A stretch of DNA of 64,000 nt from Lineus longissimus (GCF_910592395.1 NC_088323.1:5640001-5704000); one strand, 5' to 3'. Numbered from the stretch's first letter, positions 59,502-63,332 are shown. The notes: generated from the sequence alone by a model not told the origin. Translations and numbers: made by a program.

Positions 59502-62301
59502 AACGACGACGACGACGACGACGGACGACGACGACGACGACGGACGACGGACGCCACGGTATGGGATAAGCTCACCTCTGCTAAGAGGTGAGCTAAAAAT
59601 GCAAGTCTTTAAGATTCTCACTATCATGTATGCACTCATATACAATATTCTTTAATAGAATTAAAAATCTCAAATTGAGTACCAAGTTTCACTCACTCAA
59701 AGCTGTATATTATATGCGACTAACATTTGATAATCAATTTGAATTTTTCATTCTATCCCAAGAGTGATATCAATCTCATAAATTCATAATGAAGATACAA
59801 AACACACTTGAAACATGATAATTAGCATAGCATATTTCACATCGGAAATGTTACGATCAATAATAGCCTTGCACCACTGTAGCCTATTGAATGAGAATGG
59901 AATAGCATAGCCAACTAGTAACGCTCTACAACAAGTGGAATGAATTTTGATTTATGTAAACAACAGTCATGCATTTTCACACTGTAGATGCAGGGGATAG
60001 GGAAGAGTTACCCTCCACAAGGGCATTTGTCAGGGTGTCGCACCCTACCATGGCAGCGTCCCATCCAGGGTTTCCGCCAGGGTTTACGTTAGAGGGGCAC
60101 AATCCGGAAAAAAAAACAACAAAAAAAAATTTTTTTTGGCTAGATGCCCGGAGAATGCGTTTTCCGAGCATTTCCGAGCCAAAAACTCACGTGCAAAAAC
60201 ACCGGTTTCCTACATGAATTTTTGAAAATCGGCAAAAGAATACATAGATAGTGATAAATATATGTCGTTGAAATGTTATGAAAATACAGCTGATGAATTC
60301 CCTCTCAATTAGTCTGTTTGATACTGTCTGACACATCCCTGATGTCGTCAGTAACTGATAAGGACATTATAGTGATTCACACCTTATCTCATCTTTTTCA
60401 TTTAGCTTAAAAAAGAGATATTTTGAAATCATTACTCCAAGCCCCCCTCAACTTTGCTGAGGGTAGGCTAGTGCCCCCCTTGCCCCCCCCCCTCTGGCAG
60501 AAACCCTGCCACCCTACCTTGGCAGCTTACAACCCTAACTTGGAAGAGCCATCCTACATGAACATGTACCTTGCTCTTGAATTTCGTAAATACTGGCCAA
60601 ATGAAACACCTTTTGGTAGAATACAGGGCAGAGACCTGTATTCATCCACGACCGGAAGTGTGGCACAGTCACATAGAGCTTATCAAAATGTCAAGTTGTG
60701 GTAAATACATGGCTGGGATGGACCAAAGTGGAATTAATTCTCAATCTGTGGTTGATTCTTAATCTACAGAGTCAGGCCATCACAGAAATATGCTTTTTGA
60801 TAATATATTTAAGAAAATGTGGTCTCACTGGTCAGTTCAGAACTTGTTCTTTGACAGGGCCGTATCAATGCGCCAGTGACGTTTTGATGGATATGGTGTA
60901 CGGAAATCTTTTTTTCTCAGGCAATCGGTATTGGAATTTTTTAAAACTTTATTATGCTATTGGCAAAGGGTTCTTCTTGACACGTATAAAATTTTGTGCA
61001 GATTGATTGGTCCAATGAGTACTTTTTTCACCAAAACCTATGCGCAACAATGTACACGTAATGTACACATGTTTTAATAGAGGACTCTGGCCTACAGTAC
61101 TGGTCAGATGAAACTTCAAGTAAACCTACAGTTACTACACTTAAGTTAAGGTTTTCAGCTGGTTGAAAGTACAGCTTAGATGTAACCACAATCGCAAGCC
61201 TATGATATATACTGGGAAGAAGTATCCAGCATCCAGTACTGGCCAAATGAAACAACTTATGTAGCCTACAGACTTCAGTAAGTACTGGTCAGATGAAACA
61301 TCAAATAATCCTACAGTAAGATTACTAAAGTGCAAAAAGGTGATCCAAGCTGGTTGTCAGTTCAGGTTAGATGTAACCACAATCATAAGCCTAGGATATA
61401 TAATGGTCAGAGGACTGGTGTCTGCATCCAGTACTGGCCAAATGAAACACTTTTGAAGACTACAGTACTGGTCAGATGGAACATCAGGGAATCCCACATT
61501 AACATCACAAATGTGCAGAAAATGTAGGCTGGTTGACAGTACTAATCAGATGTAACCACAATCTTAAACCTATGATATATACTGGTCAGAAGTGTCATCA
61601 TCCAGTAATGGCCAAATGAAACACCATTGAGACAACAGCACTGGTCAGATGTAACTACAATACTAAGCCTGTATACTGGTCAGACCAAAGTGTAGTGTGA
61701 GGCCATGGTCATGTATCACACTACAAGCCTGATGAACATCATCATCTAAAGTCATCTTTGGAGGCCAGTCAATATCAGAATTAATTTCAAAGCAAGTTAG
61801 CCCCAGGGAACGTCCGCAACTTCCTCTCTGATAAAACTAGTTTTTTTCGCAATATAGGTACAGAGTAACATATGGTAACATATGGGGTTTAAACACCCTC
61901 CCACGCATTACCATGGCGCCAGGAGTGTTAAAGTCGAGCACTGCCAATATCAGCAGCTGTCAGTCAAAAAATACGTCACCCAATTAAATTGAGAACCGGC
62001 CGACGGCAAGATACGACGGGCCTTGTACTCTTCCAACTTCACTGATACTCAATTTGTTAAACTGGGGGCCGAAACTTGCTGTACATGTTATCCGATCAAG
62101 TGAAAGATGGACGCATCAATATTTTGACATAGGATCCAATGATACGCATATGACCTATAAAGCTGTACATGGGAATGAATATAAAACAGGTTGCTTACCG
62201 AAGAAACCAGAGAATTTCCCGCCCCTCGTTCCGCGTATGGGCTGCAGGGAGGCGATAGCTATAGCCGAGGCTAAGAGTATTATTCCAAACGCCCTCCCCA
62301 T
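10602..62301 (-). CDS. PTPRN: PTPRN/IA-2-like receptor protein tyrosine phosphatase, N-terminal half (10 exons, continues beyond window)
   Basis: The gene was assembled by hand on the minus strand as join(62199-62301, 41519-41566, 29569-30399, 27776-27850, 26349-26420, 25869-26033, 25271-25432, 24826-24922, 24581-24667, 10602-10687). All junctions are GT/AG and phases agree throughout, giving 575 codons plus one base. Residues 1-about 22 form a signal peptide. Residues 36-110 form the RESP18-homology domain, with Cys36, Cys42, Cys48, Cys57 and the segment ECIDDGLFGNCQ, which closely matches vertebrate IA-2 (CIQDGLFGQCQ). An acidic linker with dibasic sites follows, and residues about 510-575 resemble the membrane-proximal mature ectodomain (GNTVTFRV versus vertebrate GPALTFRI). 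Family members are catalytically impaired phosphatases of dense-core secretory vesicles in neuroendocrine cells. In human IA-2 the membrane span begins near residue 577, so the missing part here should be the last ectodomain exon, the membrane span and the cytoplasmic PTP domain. Which paralogue (PTPRN or PTPRN2) is not decided; invertebrates usually have one. Confidence 0.9.
10688..15865. other. PTPRN intron 9, distal part; mostly featureless
   Basis: AT-rich sequence with many stops. It includes the repeat remnant at 14108-14385, a GAT microsatellite at 12298, and an X-box-like GTTGCCGTGGCAAC at 15475-15488. An open stretch of 107 codons at 12845-13168 (+) has no recognisable content. Confidence 0.5.
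14108..14385 (+). mobile_element. Truncated relative of the 1.16-kb dispersed repeat
   Basis: The segment has ggccccctggtggccaag, aatcagatcggaccgaaa, ttaagaaacgtgccac, then GAC-rich sequence (ggacgacgagggacgatgac...) and the end ataggctcccctacggagagcc. The end replaces the hairpin of the full copies by a related one (GGCTC...GAGCC). It keeps only the last subunit and tail. A shorter fragment with cggccctctggtggcaaaat lies near 54040-54115, and tail-only sequence lies near 52970. Confidence 0.65.
15866..17000 (-). mobile_element. 3' end of a non-LTR retrotransposon (LINE) with tandemly amplified RT C-terminus
   Basis: Read on the minus strand, the sequence gives RIPRFRLRTYGG followed by RSFTVQACRLWNSLSPDLQ and then FRRGLKTH. 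This is the C-terminal signature of CR1/Jockey-group reverse-transcriptase proteins (R.F.V..P.LWN.LP..L). After the last unit the frame continues KTHLFRTCFGPH and stops near 15917. The 3' end then runs into a TAA/ATT simple repeat (about 15850-15880), a tail typical of such elements. The 5' part of the element is missing. Confidence 0.75.
15942..16913 (-). repeat. Nine tandem 108-bp units within the LINE reverse-transcriptase C-terminus
   Basis: Units begin at gtgcgttttaag and recur every 108 bp exactly (15942, 16050 ... 16806). Differences are few: the first unit has ccctgt for ccccgt, the seventh has gaagct, and the eighth has acaaactcc and a gggctg change. Because 108 is divisible by 3, each strand has frames open through the whole array, producing ORFs of 352, 310 and 381 codons. 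The biologically derived frame is the minus frame repeating RSFTVQACRLWNSLSPDLQN plus 16 residues. It has no ATG, so none of the long ORFs is likely to be a real protein. Confidence 0.9.
20036..20531 (+). repeat. 29-bp minisatellite, about 17 units
   Basis: The unit is tgcctacacaacagcattgt then tgacattta. Variants (tccctac, ttggtgac, atgtctac) occur in a repeating order, suggesting duplication of groups of units. Each unit holds the inverted repeat caaca....tgttg. It lies in PTPRN intron 9. Confidence 0.92.
20828..20985 (+). repeat. 64-bp segment duplicated in tandem, 94-bp offset
   Basis: gacgccatattttgcaacaa through atggcctattctatt occurs at 20828-20891 and again at 20922-20985 without visible changes, so the duplication is recent. 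Confidence 0.85.
22060..22165 (+). mobile_element. Small LINE remnant (Cys-rich C-terminal motif)
   Basis: In the plus frame, CGDCITLCLCGQEVQTAHHI then LHNCARG resembles the C.CG...QT..HIL..C motif at the end of Jockey-group ORF2 proteins. The sequence upstream does not extend the match. Confidence 0.4.
23937..24102 (+). mobile_element. Pogo-like MITE, diverged copy
   Basis: Runs from CAGTGGGATATC to GGGAGGTTCCACTG with flanking TA on both sides. The interior shows the family phrases gtcctgattacagaggtca and gaaattagtgtctt. It is more diverged than the other copies and lies just upstream of PTPRN exon 9 (minus orientation), in intron 9. Confidence 0.65.
24581..24667 (-). CDS. PTPRN: PTPRN exon 9: mature ectodomain helix
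   Basis: This 87-base exon has acceptor cttgctttcag and donor GCTAG|GTAGGT, phase 2/2. It encodes residues 519-546: EGRRLVASLQYMLHLASGTF corresponds to the vertebrate AGVKLLEILAEHVHMSSGSF pattern (helix, then SG[ST]F). Intron 8 between exons 9 and 8 is only 158 bp. The match to the family and the exact phase fit make this exon secure. Confidence 0.9.
24826..24922 (-). CDS. PTPRN: PTPRN exon 8: entry to the mature ectodomain
   Basis: This 97-base exon has acceptor ctgtttcttcag and donor AGAGA|GTAAGT, entering in phase 1 and leaving in phase 2. It encodes residues 487-517, ending DIYIDGNHVYITIDR. The last eight residues occupy the place of the vertebrate EYGYIVTDQ strand that begins the mature ectodomain. 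A Lys/Arg pair of the kind cleaved in vertebrates just before this domain is not obvious here, so processing may differ. Confidence 0.82.
25109..25243 (+). repeat. Short tandem repeat, about 27 bp, 5 units, in PTPRN intron 7
   Basis: ggtttctcgaaaaagactct then tcccctc recurs with variation at 25109-25218. It starts 27 bp from the donor of exon 7. Confidence 0.65.
25271..25432 (-). CDS. PTPRN: PTPRN exon 7: Asn/Asp-rich lumenal linker
   Basis: This 162-base exon has acceptor tctccctccag and donor GAAG|GTAGTG, phase 1/1. It encodes residues 433-485: a short helix (ANLNKELMNSELLN), an Asn/Asp-rich run with five consecutive aspartates, then an acidic segment ending EEEIEEMAE. Such acidic lumenal regions are common in granule proteins. 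No conserved motif is seen. Confidence 0.77.
25713..25840 (-). mobile_element. Pogo-like MITE, partial copy in PTPRN intron 6
   Basis: The copy is reversed relative to the majority: cttaacggacacctctctc at the left and gtgtcctaaatagagaggtc at the right, with an internal deletion and degraded ends. It lies about 30 bp from the exon 6 donor. Confidence 0.6.
25869..26033 (-). CDS. PTPRN: PTPRN exon 6: lumenal linker
   Basis: This 165-base exon has acceptor cacacttttcag and donor ATAG|GTAATT, phase 1/1. It encodes residues 378-431, with a helical DLSNEDIERMTRHVMSMLQKL segment split by this exon's acidic tail. It resembles exon 5 in layout (acidic residues then a leucine-rich helix), but the two are not close enough to call a duplication. 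A pogo-like MITE copy ends about 30 bp from its donor. Confidence 0.78.
26349..26420 (-). CDS. PTPRN: PTPRN exon 5: acidic linker
   Basis: This 72-base exon runs from acceptor tttgtttacag to donor GATG|GTAGGT, phase 1/1. It encodes residues 354-376, including MTPEDAKLLGDLLDG. The vertebrate family has a comparable short leucine-rich helix in this lumenal region (LTPEQLSTLLTLLQLL in IA-2), which supports the assignment. Confidence 0.78.
26627..26703 (+). mobile_element. Pogo-like MITE, internally deleted copy in PTPRN intron 4
   Basis: This 77-bp derivative starts as CATTAGAACCTCTCTATTAAGG and ends GTCCTGGTTCCACTG between TA dinucleotides. The central half of the family consensus is missing. 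A tRNA-like SINE begins within a few bases of its right end. Confidence 0.65.
26706..26935 (+). mobile_element. tRNA-derived SINE in PTPRN intron 4
   Basis: A-box-like GGAGTGGCGCAATTG and B-box GGGTTCAACTCCC (within cccgggttcaactcccgg) are spaced as in a tRNA. The body includes ggttagccggtttcctcc and the tail ends near ttgcttgagtagccaaaat. It lies directly beside a MITE. Confidence 0.55.
27776..27850 (-). CDS. PTPRN: PTPRN exon 4: acidic linker
   Basis: This 75-base exon runs from acceptor cctttcttag to donor GGAG|GTGAGA, phase 1/1. It encodes residues 329-352, a glutamate-rich stretch (RDPEEEEALEIAEIIEKDKE) likely to form a charged helix. It has no recognisable domain; its place rests on strand, splice sites, phase and continuity of the frame. 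It is symmetric, so it could be skipped without shifting the frame. Confidence 0.75.
28261..29416 (+). mobile_element. Dispersed 1.16-kb repeat, copy 1 (PTPRN intron 3)
   Basis: This copy is about 99% identical by eye to 58433-59599. It starts AATGGCCAGGGCCATT (a small palindrome) and ends with a hairpin AGCTCACCTCT-gcta-AGAGGTGAGCT (29386-29411) followed by AAAAA. Inside are three diverged subunits of about 300 bp. Each contains a 'tttgacctctgtgaccttg' segment, a 'ggccccctggtggccaa' segment and 'gaaacgtgcc'. A (GAC)n tract lies before the terminal hairpin. There is no coding capacity beyond poly-Arg simple-repeat translations. It is non-autonomous. The terminal hairpin plus CTAA recalls Helitron ends, but other classes are possible. 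Confidence 0.75.
29283..29370 (+). repeat. (GAC)n microsatellite inside repeat copy 1
   Basis: About 25 GAC/ACG triplets with two GGAC interruptions. It belongs to the 1.16-kb element; copy 2 has its own tract at 59460-59555 with an aac interruption. Confidence 0.9.
29569..30399 (-). CDS. PTPRN: PTPRN exon 3: RESP18-homology domain core and acidic lumenal linker
   Basis: This large 831-base exon has acceptor tttttcattgcag and donor GAAG|GTAAGG, phase 1/1, residues 51-328. It opens with DGLFGNCQ, then a segment resembling the helical RESP18 core: LQRALQRLIREDFSWDSVYT at 79-98 versus the vertebrate pattern L..L..L...G.SW.DDLTQ. The rest is low-complexity acidic sequence (residues 126-176) and a hydrophilic linker. 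Paired basic residues at 142-143, 182-183, 199-200 and 237-238 are possible prohormone-convertase sites; family members are cleaved in the secretory pathway, though which site would be used here is unknown. A leucine-rich helix (residues 269-292) lies near the end. GC content is visibly higher than in the surrounding introns. Confidence 0.92.
30467..30634 (+). mobile_element. Pogo-like MITE copy in PTPRN intron 2
   Basis: Starts TAGTAGAACCTCTCTATTAG and ends GAGATTCCACCA followed by TA. The interior includes gtcctgattacagaggtcaa and ggaccagaactagtgtc. It lies about 70 bp from the exon 3 acceptor. Confidence 0.7.
35360..35680 (-). pseudogene. Possible remnant of a Kelch-like coding segment
   Basis: A 106-residue minus-strand ORF contains PFPHLWLRTMSVQIDDLWYV and GGGFISDN followed later by FVEYQWSKK. 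The order (Pro-rich, aromatic, hydrophobic strand, LYV-like strand, GG, then F-V-Y with W) is reminiscent of one Kelch blade, with likely small insertions. The strand is that of PTPRN but no family link exists. It may be a decayed copy of another gene. The resemblance is weak. Confidence 0.2.
37906..37980 (+). repeat. 24-bp tandem repeat, 3 units
   Basis: gcactaacatgaactgatgt followed by tgga, three times. Each unit contains the inverted pair aacat...atgtt. Confidence 0.85.
38300..38480 (+). mobile_element. tRNA-derived SINE-like sequence
   Basis: B-box-like gggttcaactcttgg (about 38353) is followed by cagtgtccttgagaaagacacc, a phrase close to the tgtccttgggcaaggcac segment found in many invertebrate SINEs. 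The A-box region (ggagctagttcaggc) is weak. Confidence 0.4.
38499..38848. repeat. Palindrome-rich fold-back region
   Basis: The outer inverted repeats gcacgtacaccacc (about 38499) and ggtggtgtacgtgc (about 38835) bracket two inner palindromes. One is a perfect 18-bp palindrome ATTGGTTCGCGAACCAAT (38533-38550). The other is a 48-bp near-perfect palindrome (38741-38788) with arms GCCGGGCGAATTTG and CAAATTCGCCCGGC around an AAGCTT centre. GC content is higher than in the neighbours. It could be a fold-back MITE; no target duplication was identified. Confidence 0.6.
39914..40001 (-). mobile_element. tRNA-like sequence (tRNA pseudogene or SINE head)
   Basis: On the minus strand, GGCGTCG at the 5' end can pair with TGGCGCC at the 3' end over seven positions (two wobbles), as in a tRNA acceptor stem. 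TTGGCTTAGAATCC looks like an A-box and GGTTCGAATC is a perfect B-box. The T-stem does not pair, so it is probably not a working tRNA. Confidence 0.35.
41206..41512 (+). repeat. Diverged tandem repeat of about 75-80 bp ending at the exon 2 donor
   Basis: The phrase ggtaagtaggtcatatcgac then ctagattgg recurs about four times with decreasing similarity. The array reaches to within a few bases of the donor site of PTPRN exon 2. On the plus strand many units contain ggtaagt, but this is the wrong strand for splicing of PTPRN. Confidence 0.65.
41519..41566 (-). CDS. PTPRN: PTPRN exon 2: cysteine-rich start of RESP18-homology domain
   Basis: This 48-base exon has acceptor ttattatttcag and donor G|GTAAGTTT, with phase 1 on both sides. 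It encodes residues 36-50 (CKYSDVCTEDEECID) plus the split Gly35 and Asp51. The three cysteines align with those of the vertebrate IA-2/phogrin RESP18-homology domain, which acts in sorting to secretory granules. It is too short to be found as an ORF; it was identified by splice sites, phase and match to the family. Confidence 0.88.
42981..45495 (+). repeat. 32-bp minisatellite, about 78 units
   Basis: The consensus unit is gttttgctttggatggcagc followed by accgttactgca. The period is exact with almost no indels, and variants are shared in blocks. A gcaggtttgc...gcagtgttgc pair recurs 320 bp (10 units) apart at 43131 and 43451. A tgtagttttgctttggattg block recurs at 43321, 44249 and 44345 (29 and 3 units apart). 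No plus frame contains a stop in the consensus, so all three frames show the same 32-residue repeat, giving long ORFs (up to 338 codons) that are not evidence of a gene. Units at 45.42-45.50 kb are degenerate. Confidence 0.95.
46820..47040 (+). mobile_element. tRNA-derived SINE, plus copy
   Basis: The head gagccccatagcctattagtgg resembles a tRNA A-box region and gggtttgatccc (about 46877) a B-box. It continues into a core with gtatttctggatgactc and gagacgtaaaaccgaggttc and a tail with gtctttgccagggcaagtaa. The core order resembles conserved central domains of metazoan SINE superfamilies; which one cannot be decided by eye. Confidence 0.5.
47055..47172 (+). repeat. Degenerate short repeat of aaaattcgtccccg
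   Basis: About seven units of 14-19 bp: gaaaattcgtccccg, caaattcgtccccgaggag, aattcgtcaccgg, ataatacgtccccgg and so on. It follows directly on the SINE at 46.8 kb. A related but looser run of tttcccgggttttat units lies at 46040-46110. Confidence 0.7.
47684..47863 (-). mobile_element. Pogo-like MITE copy in PTPRN intron 1
   Basis: Reverse orientation: CAGTCGAACCTCCCTTAGCG at the left, AGAGAGGATCTACTC at the right, TA on both sides. The interior carries ggacactagttgtggtagtc and caatttgaccactcttatca. Confidence 0.7.
49560..49800 (+). mobile_element. Retroelement coding remnant (GIY-YIG-type tail)
   Basis: The plus frame reads FLRGIREAIYEGKESAPRNR then GGLRFNSSHTRD. This matches the pattern REAIYIRKE.P.LN.DGGR..LSH.YD seen at the C-terminus of many metazoan retroelement polyproteins with a GIY-YIG-like domain. 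It is followed by cctgaagaagacc...gctgaaac, a phrase common just after such ORFs. Stops and frameshifts show it is dead. An inverted repeat (49580-49598 with 49743-49761) lies in the same place. Confidence 0.5.
50165..50560 (+). mobile_element. Fragment of a Jockey/I-group LINE: RNase H end and zinc-knuckle tail
   Basis: Plus frame: SGIPGKEEADTLLKKGA (about 50177-50228) matches the RNase H C-terminal motif H.GI.GNE.AD.LAK.GA. Further on, HLRTGHRDRRAYIWRPDV and NANQTPAHILQDYPDF match RLRTGH...H......P.C.CG...QT..HIL..CP of non-LTR elements. Key cysteines are lost and the frames do not connect, so it is a pseudogene-like remnant. Confidence 0.65.
51100..51420 (+). pseudogene. Decayed tandem copies of the first exon of the nested gene
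   Basis: Two stretches ahead of the candidate exon repeat its leader and start: cattgtatattcatggcca (near 51145-51163) and cattgtttattcatggcctc (near 51222-51241), compared with tatcatggccacaactcag at 51548. The second copy runs on to GGATGTGAAGGGTAT, GAACTTGAGGACTTG and ACTAAGCCCTCTGAAGGCAG. These match GTATGAAGGTTAC, GAACTTGAAGACTTG and ACTAAGCCCTCTGAACACAG in the intact exon. It lacks about 60 bases in the middle, and its donor GTAAG has become GCAAG-like. The first copy is only the leader. The simplest reading is tandem exon duplication followed by decay. Confidence 0.5.
51553..53785 (+). CDS. Candidate two-exon gene nested in PTPRN intron 1, unknown product
   Basis: Exon 1 would be 51553-51781 (ATG; 76 codons plus one base) ending GAACTAA|GTAAGC. 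Exon 2 would be 53625-53785, after acceptor cttcgtttcag, joining in phase and ending at TGA. The predicted protein has 129 residues. Exon 1 ends with a helical, charged segment (HELEDLTDIITLRARLASDL) and HHIFDITKPSEHSEL; exon 2 begins NSEQYWDDKLPHRVTTSKW. I do not recognise a family, signal peptide or membrane segment. Support comes from the strong donor and acceptor, the continuous frame, and the fact that the exon-1 sequence exists as tandem diverged copies upstream. Exon 2 may not be the last exon, and exon 1 may be preceded by others. It lies on the opposite strand to PTPRN. Confidence 0.45.
53105..53220 (+). repeat. 64-bp tandem duplication
   Basis: tgatgaggtcccaagagaac...ccccaaagatccc is repeated as tgataaggtcccaggagaac...ccccaaagaacccc about 65 bp later. 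Confidence 0.7.
53475..53502 (+). repeat. (GAT)n microsatellite
   Basis: Uninterrupted gatgatgat run followed by ggtggtgggg. A similar shorter run lies at 12298-12325. Confidence 0.85.
54192..54380 (-). CDS. Unrecognised 62-residue ORF with protein-like sequence
   Basis: The ORF runs from ATG at 54380 to TGA at 54192. The translation has balanced composition (MDDPFRKFHEELGRNILDSP, later MEPCTRHLINNLCFSVDG), with mixed hydrophobic and charged residues and four cysteines. No upstream splice acceptor is seen and there is no family match I can name. It lies in PTPRN intron 1 on the same strand. It could be a small gene, a remnant of a processed gene, or chance. Confidence 0.25.
   Translation of the reverse strand: MDDPFRKFHEELGRNILDSPPLCEMFIIHDGMVTMEPCTRHLINNLCFSVDGTPRNGYVASV
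54911..55318 (+). repeat. 41-bp minisatellite, about 10 units
   Basis: The unit is aacattccgccaacagtgtg followed by tgttttctaccgtagatatgt. Changes are mostly ccg/cca and gtttt/gttct. The last two units are degenerate. It lies in PTPRN intron 1. Confidence 0.92.
55546..55705 (+). mobile_element. Pogo-like MITE copy
   Basis: Starts CAGTAGAACCTCTCTATTAA and ends TAAGGGAGGTTCCACTG with flanking TA, so the termini are intact inverted repeats. It is among the best preserved copies, about 160 bp. Confidence 0.75.
56968..57008. repeat. 41-bp nested palindrome
   Basis: The arms TATCAAGAATTGA and TCAATTCTTGATA are exact inverted repeats, and between them AAGACTAGTCTT is a second perfect 12-bp palindrome. 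The flanks are AT-rich. It lies just upstream of the 30-bp repeat array. Confidence 0.75.
57050..57284 (+). repeat. 30-bp tandem repeat, 8 units, telomere-like phrase
   Basis: The unit is gtcatagatccctaaaccta followed by acccattacc, at 57051, 57081, 57111, 57141, 57171, 57200, 57230 and 57260. Each contains ccctaa.cctaacc, which looks like degenerate (CCCTAA)n, but no pure telomeric run exists. Confidence 0.85.
57495..57652 (-). mobile_element. Pogo-like MITE copy
   Basis: Reverse orientation: CAGTAGAATCTCCCTTTGCG at the left and AGAGAGGTTCTACTG at the right, flanked by TA. The interior contains ggacactagttttggtcc and ttgacctctaatcaggacac. Confidence 0.75.
57672..58097 (-). CDS. Unrecognised 141-residue ORF with a strong hydrophobic segment
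   Basis: The ORF starts with ATG and is the longest non-repetitive ORF in intron 1. Near residues 34-58 it has an uninterrupted hydrophobic segment (FMIMAVVLLIFIILAATF...), followed by a shorter one (KFVLLYVL) and another near the end, with a charged loop containing SKEISHLFWPYFRDTRTGYK between. The region is AT-rich, where long hydrophobic ORFs can arise by chance. No family is recognised. Confidence 0.2.
   Translation of the reverse strand: MKIASQRRANHSAVLHKSYSRYELIFFFPISIQFMIMAVVLLIFIILAATFCDIFICFDSIGDLFSKFVLLYVLPESKEISHLFWPYFRDTRTGYKNIDKSQTELQGALGIILSTLINENQIVPHVLLVLCIVYSYMSDNN
58433..59599 (+). mobile_element. Dispersed 1.17-kb repeat, copy 2 (PTPRN intron 1)
   Basis: This is the second near-identical copy, in the same orientation. 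It differs from copy 1 by roughly ten substitutions, a one-base insertion (gtcattaac for gtcattac) and the length of the (GAC)n tract. Flanking sequence diverges immediately outside aatggcc... and ...gagctaaaaa, which fixes both ends. The high identity implies recent mobilisation or gene conversion. The hairpin is at 59569-59594. Confidence 0.75.
60066..60508. mobile_element. hAT-like MITE with 15-bp terminal inverted repeats
   Basis: The left end CAGGGTTTCCGCCAG and right end CTGGCAGAAACCCTG are inverted repeats matching at 14 of 15 bases. A looser match (aggggcac and its complement) continues inside. CAGGG ends are typical of hAT superfamily elements. There is no transposase. An 8-bp target duplication is not clear. 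Outside the element, gcaccctaccatggcagc and gccaccctaccttggcagc flank it as imperfect direct repeats. The interior has an A9/T8 homopolymer stretch near 60108-60138. Confidence 0.5.
61085..61690 (+). repeat. Irregular tandem array with tactgg(cc/tc)aaatgaaac
   Basis: Alternating phrases tactggccaaatgaaac (61233, 61432, 61603) and tactggtcagatgaaac (61098, 61280, 61465) alternate with agatgtaaccacaatc and aagcctatgatatatact. The larger period is about 170-200 bp. One isolated phrase occurs at 60592. It begins about 500 bp into intron 1 from exon 1. Confidence 0.7.
62199..62301 (-). CDS. PTPRN: PTPRN exon 1: start codon and signal peptide
   Basis: The ATG lies at 62299-62301 in a good initiation context (A at -3, G at +4). 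The exon encodes 34 residues plus one base. They comprise a short n-region (MGRAFG), a hydrophobic core (IILLASAIAIASL) and a basic stretch (RGTRGGK), as expected of a signal peptide for a vesicle-lumen ectodomain. The exon ends TTCTTCG|GTAAGC, a strong donor in phase 1. The start was chosen because an upstream ATG at 62312 gives only two codons before a stop, and because the hydrophobic segment follows directly. Confidence 0.85.
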
Positions 62302-62303
62302 CC

Positions 62304-62312
62304 TCAACGCAT
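62304..62312 (-). other. Two-codon upstream ORF (ATG CGT TGA) 2 bases before the PTPRN start
   Basis: Reading the minus strand, ATG CGT TGA ends two bases before the main ATG. Its ATG also has A at -3. If the transcript includes it, ribosomes could initiate, terminate and reinitiate almost on the spot, or the site could reduce translation. This is visible in the sequence, but the transcript start is unknown. Confidence 0.5.
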
Positions 62313-63332
62313 GTTAGATATCCCTTAGTTGACTGTACTATTCCATTTTGTTGCGATATATTTGAGAGAAGCGATAACCCACCACCGCCGTATACGGATA
62401 CATGCACTAATGTAGAGTGTGAGATAAGGTGAATCTATCATGGGGAGCGGCTATTATTCGCCTGCCCGCGATGGCCGCGACAAGTGGGTACCCATCTTTC
62501 CGTGTTATCTTATCAGTGTTTATTGTCCAACGGTGTTTTCTTTCCGCGGTCTGTTGATCTTCTAAGTGGGGCACAATACCATTTAACGGGTACAATAACA
62601 CGGATAATACGATGTGGTATTGAACAATACGGGGATTTAAAAAGGTATGAAAATTATTATGCGTGGGTCGGAAAAGCCTTCCGGGCTTGTTCTCCTACAT
62701 CGTATAAAAATATTGAGAGGCAGAATGATATTGAAAACTAGGGCCAGGATGGCCTGTTCTCGGCAAAAATTACGATTTATCGGCCACTGTAATCGGGCCT
62801 ATATGCTTTGCATATCATAGGGCCCATCACGGACCTCACATTAAGGAATTTACGGTATCCTCCAATATCCGGGTCCATCAGTGTGCCAGGGGGACTATAG
62901 GCAGCAGCTAGGCAGGCAAGATAAAGTTACACAAAGTCGACAGTAGGGGTCTTTCACATCTCACAGTACGTCGAAATGATTCACGCTTGTATTATTAATC
63001 CCGCTTTTAAGTGATTTGGCAATCACGTTTTTGTTTGAATTTACCCAATCAATCAGGATGAAGCGTGACAAAGGAACAATCACGTTTTTCCGTGTTGGCC
63101 CACTCCATTAAACGGACCTGGTTACCTGCATCAAGGCAACAGAAAGAGGCCGTTCCACTGCGTCCGGAGTGTAACCATGGCAAGCTGGCTAACATATAAC
63201 ATGCCAGGCGTTAGAGAAAAACGTCAGCGTTAGCTCAATAAGTGTTATCTCCTTTAGTTAATCTCATTTAAAACAGTAGCGTTAGCGCCGACTGAATAAC
63301 AACTTCTCCCAGCCTCAGTCGGGATCACGAAA

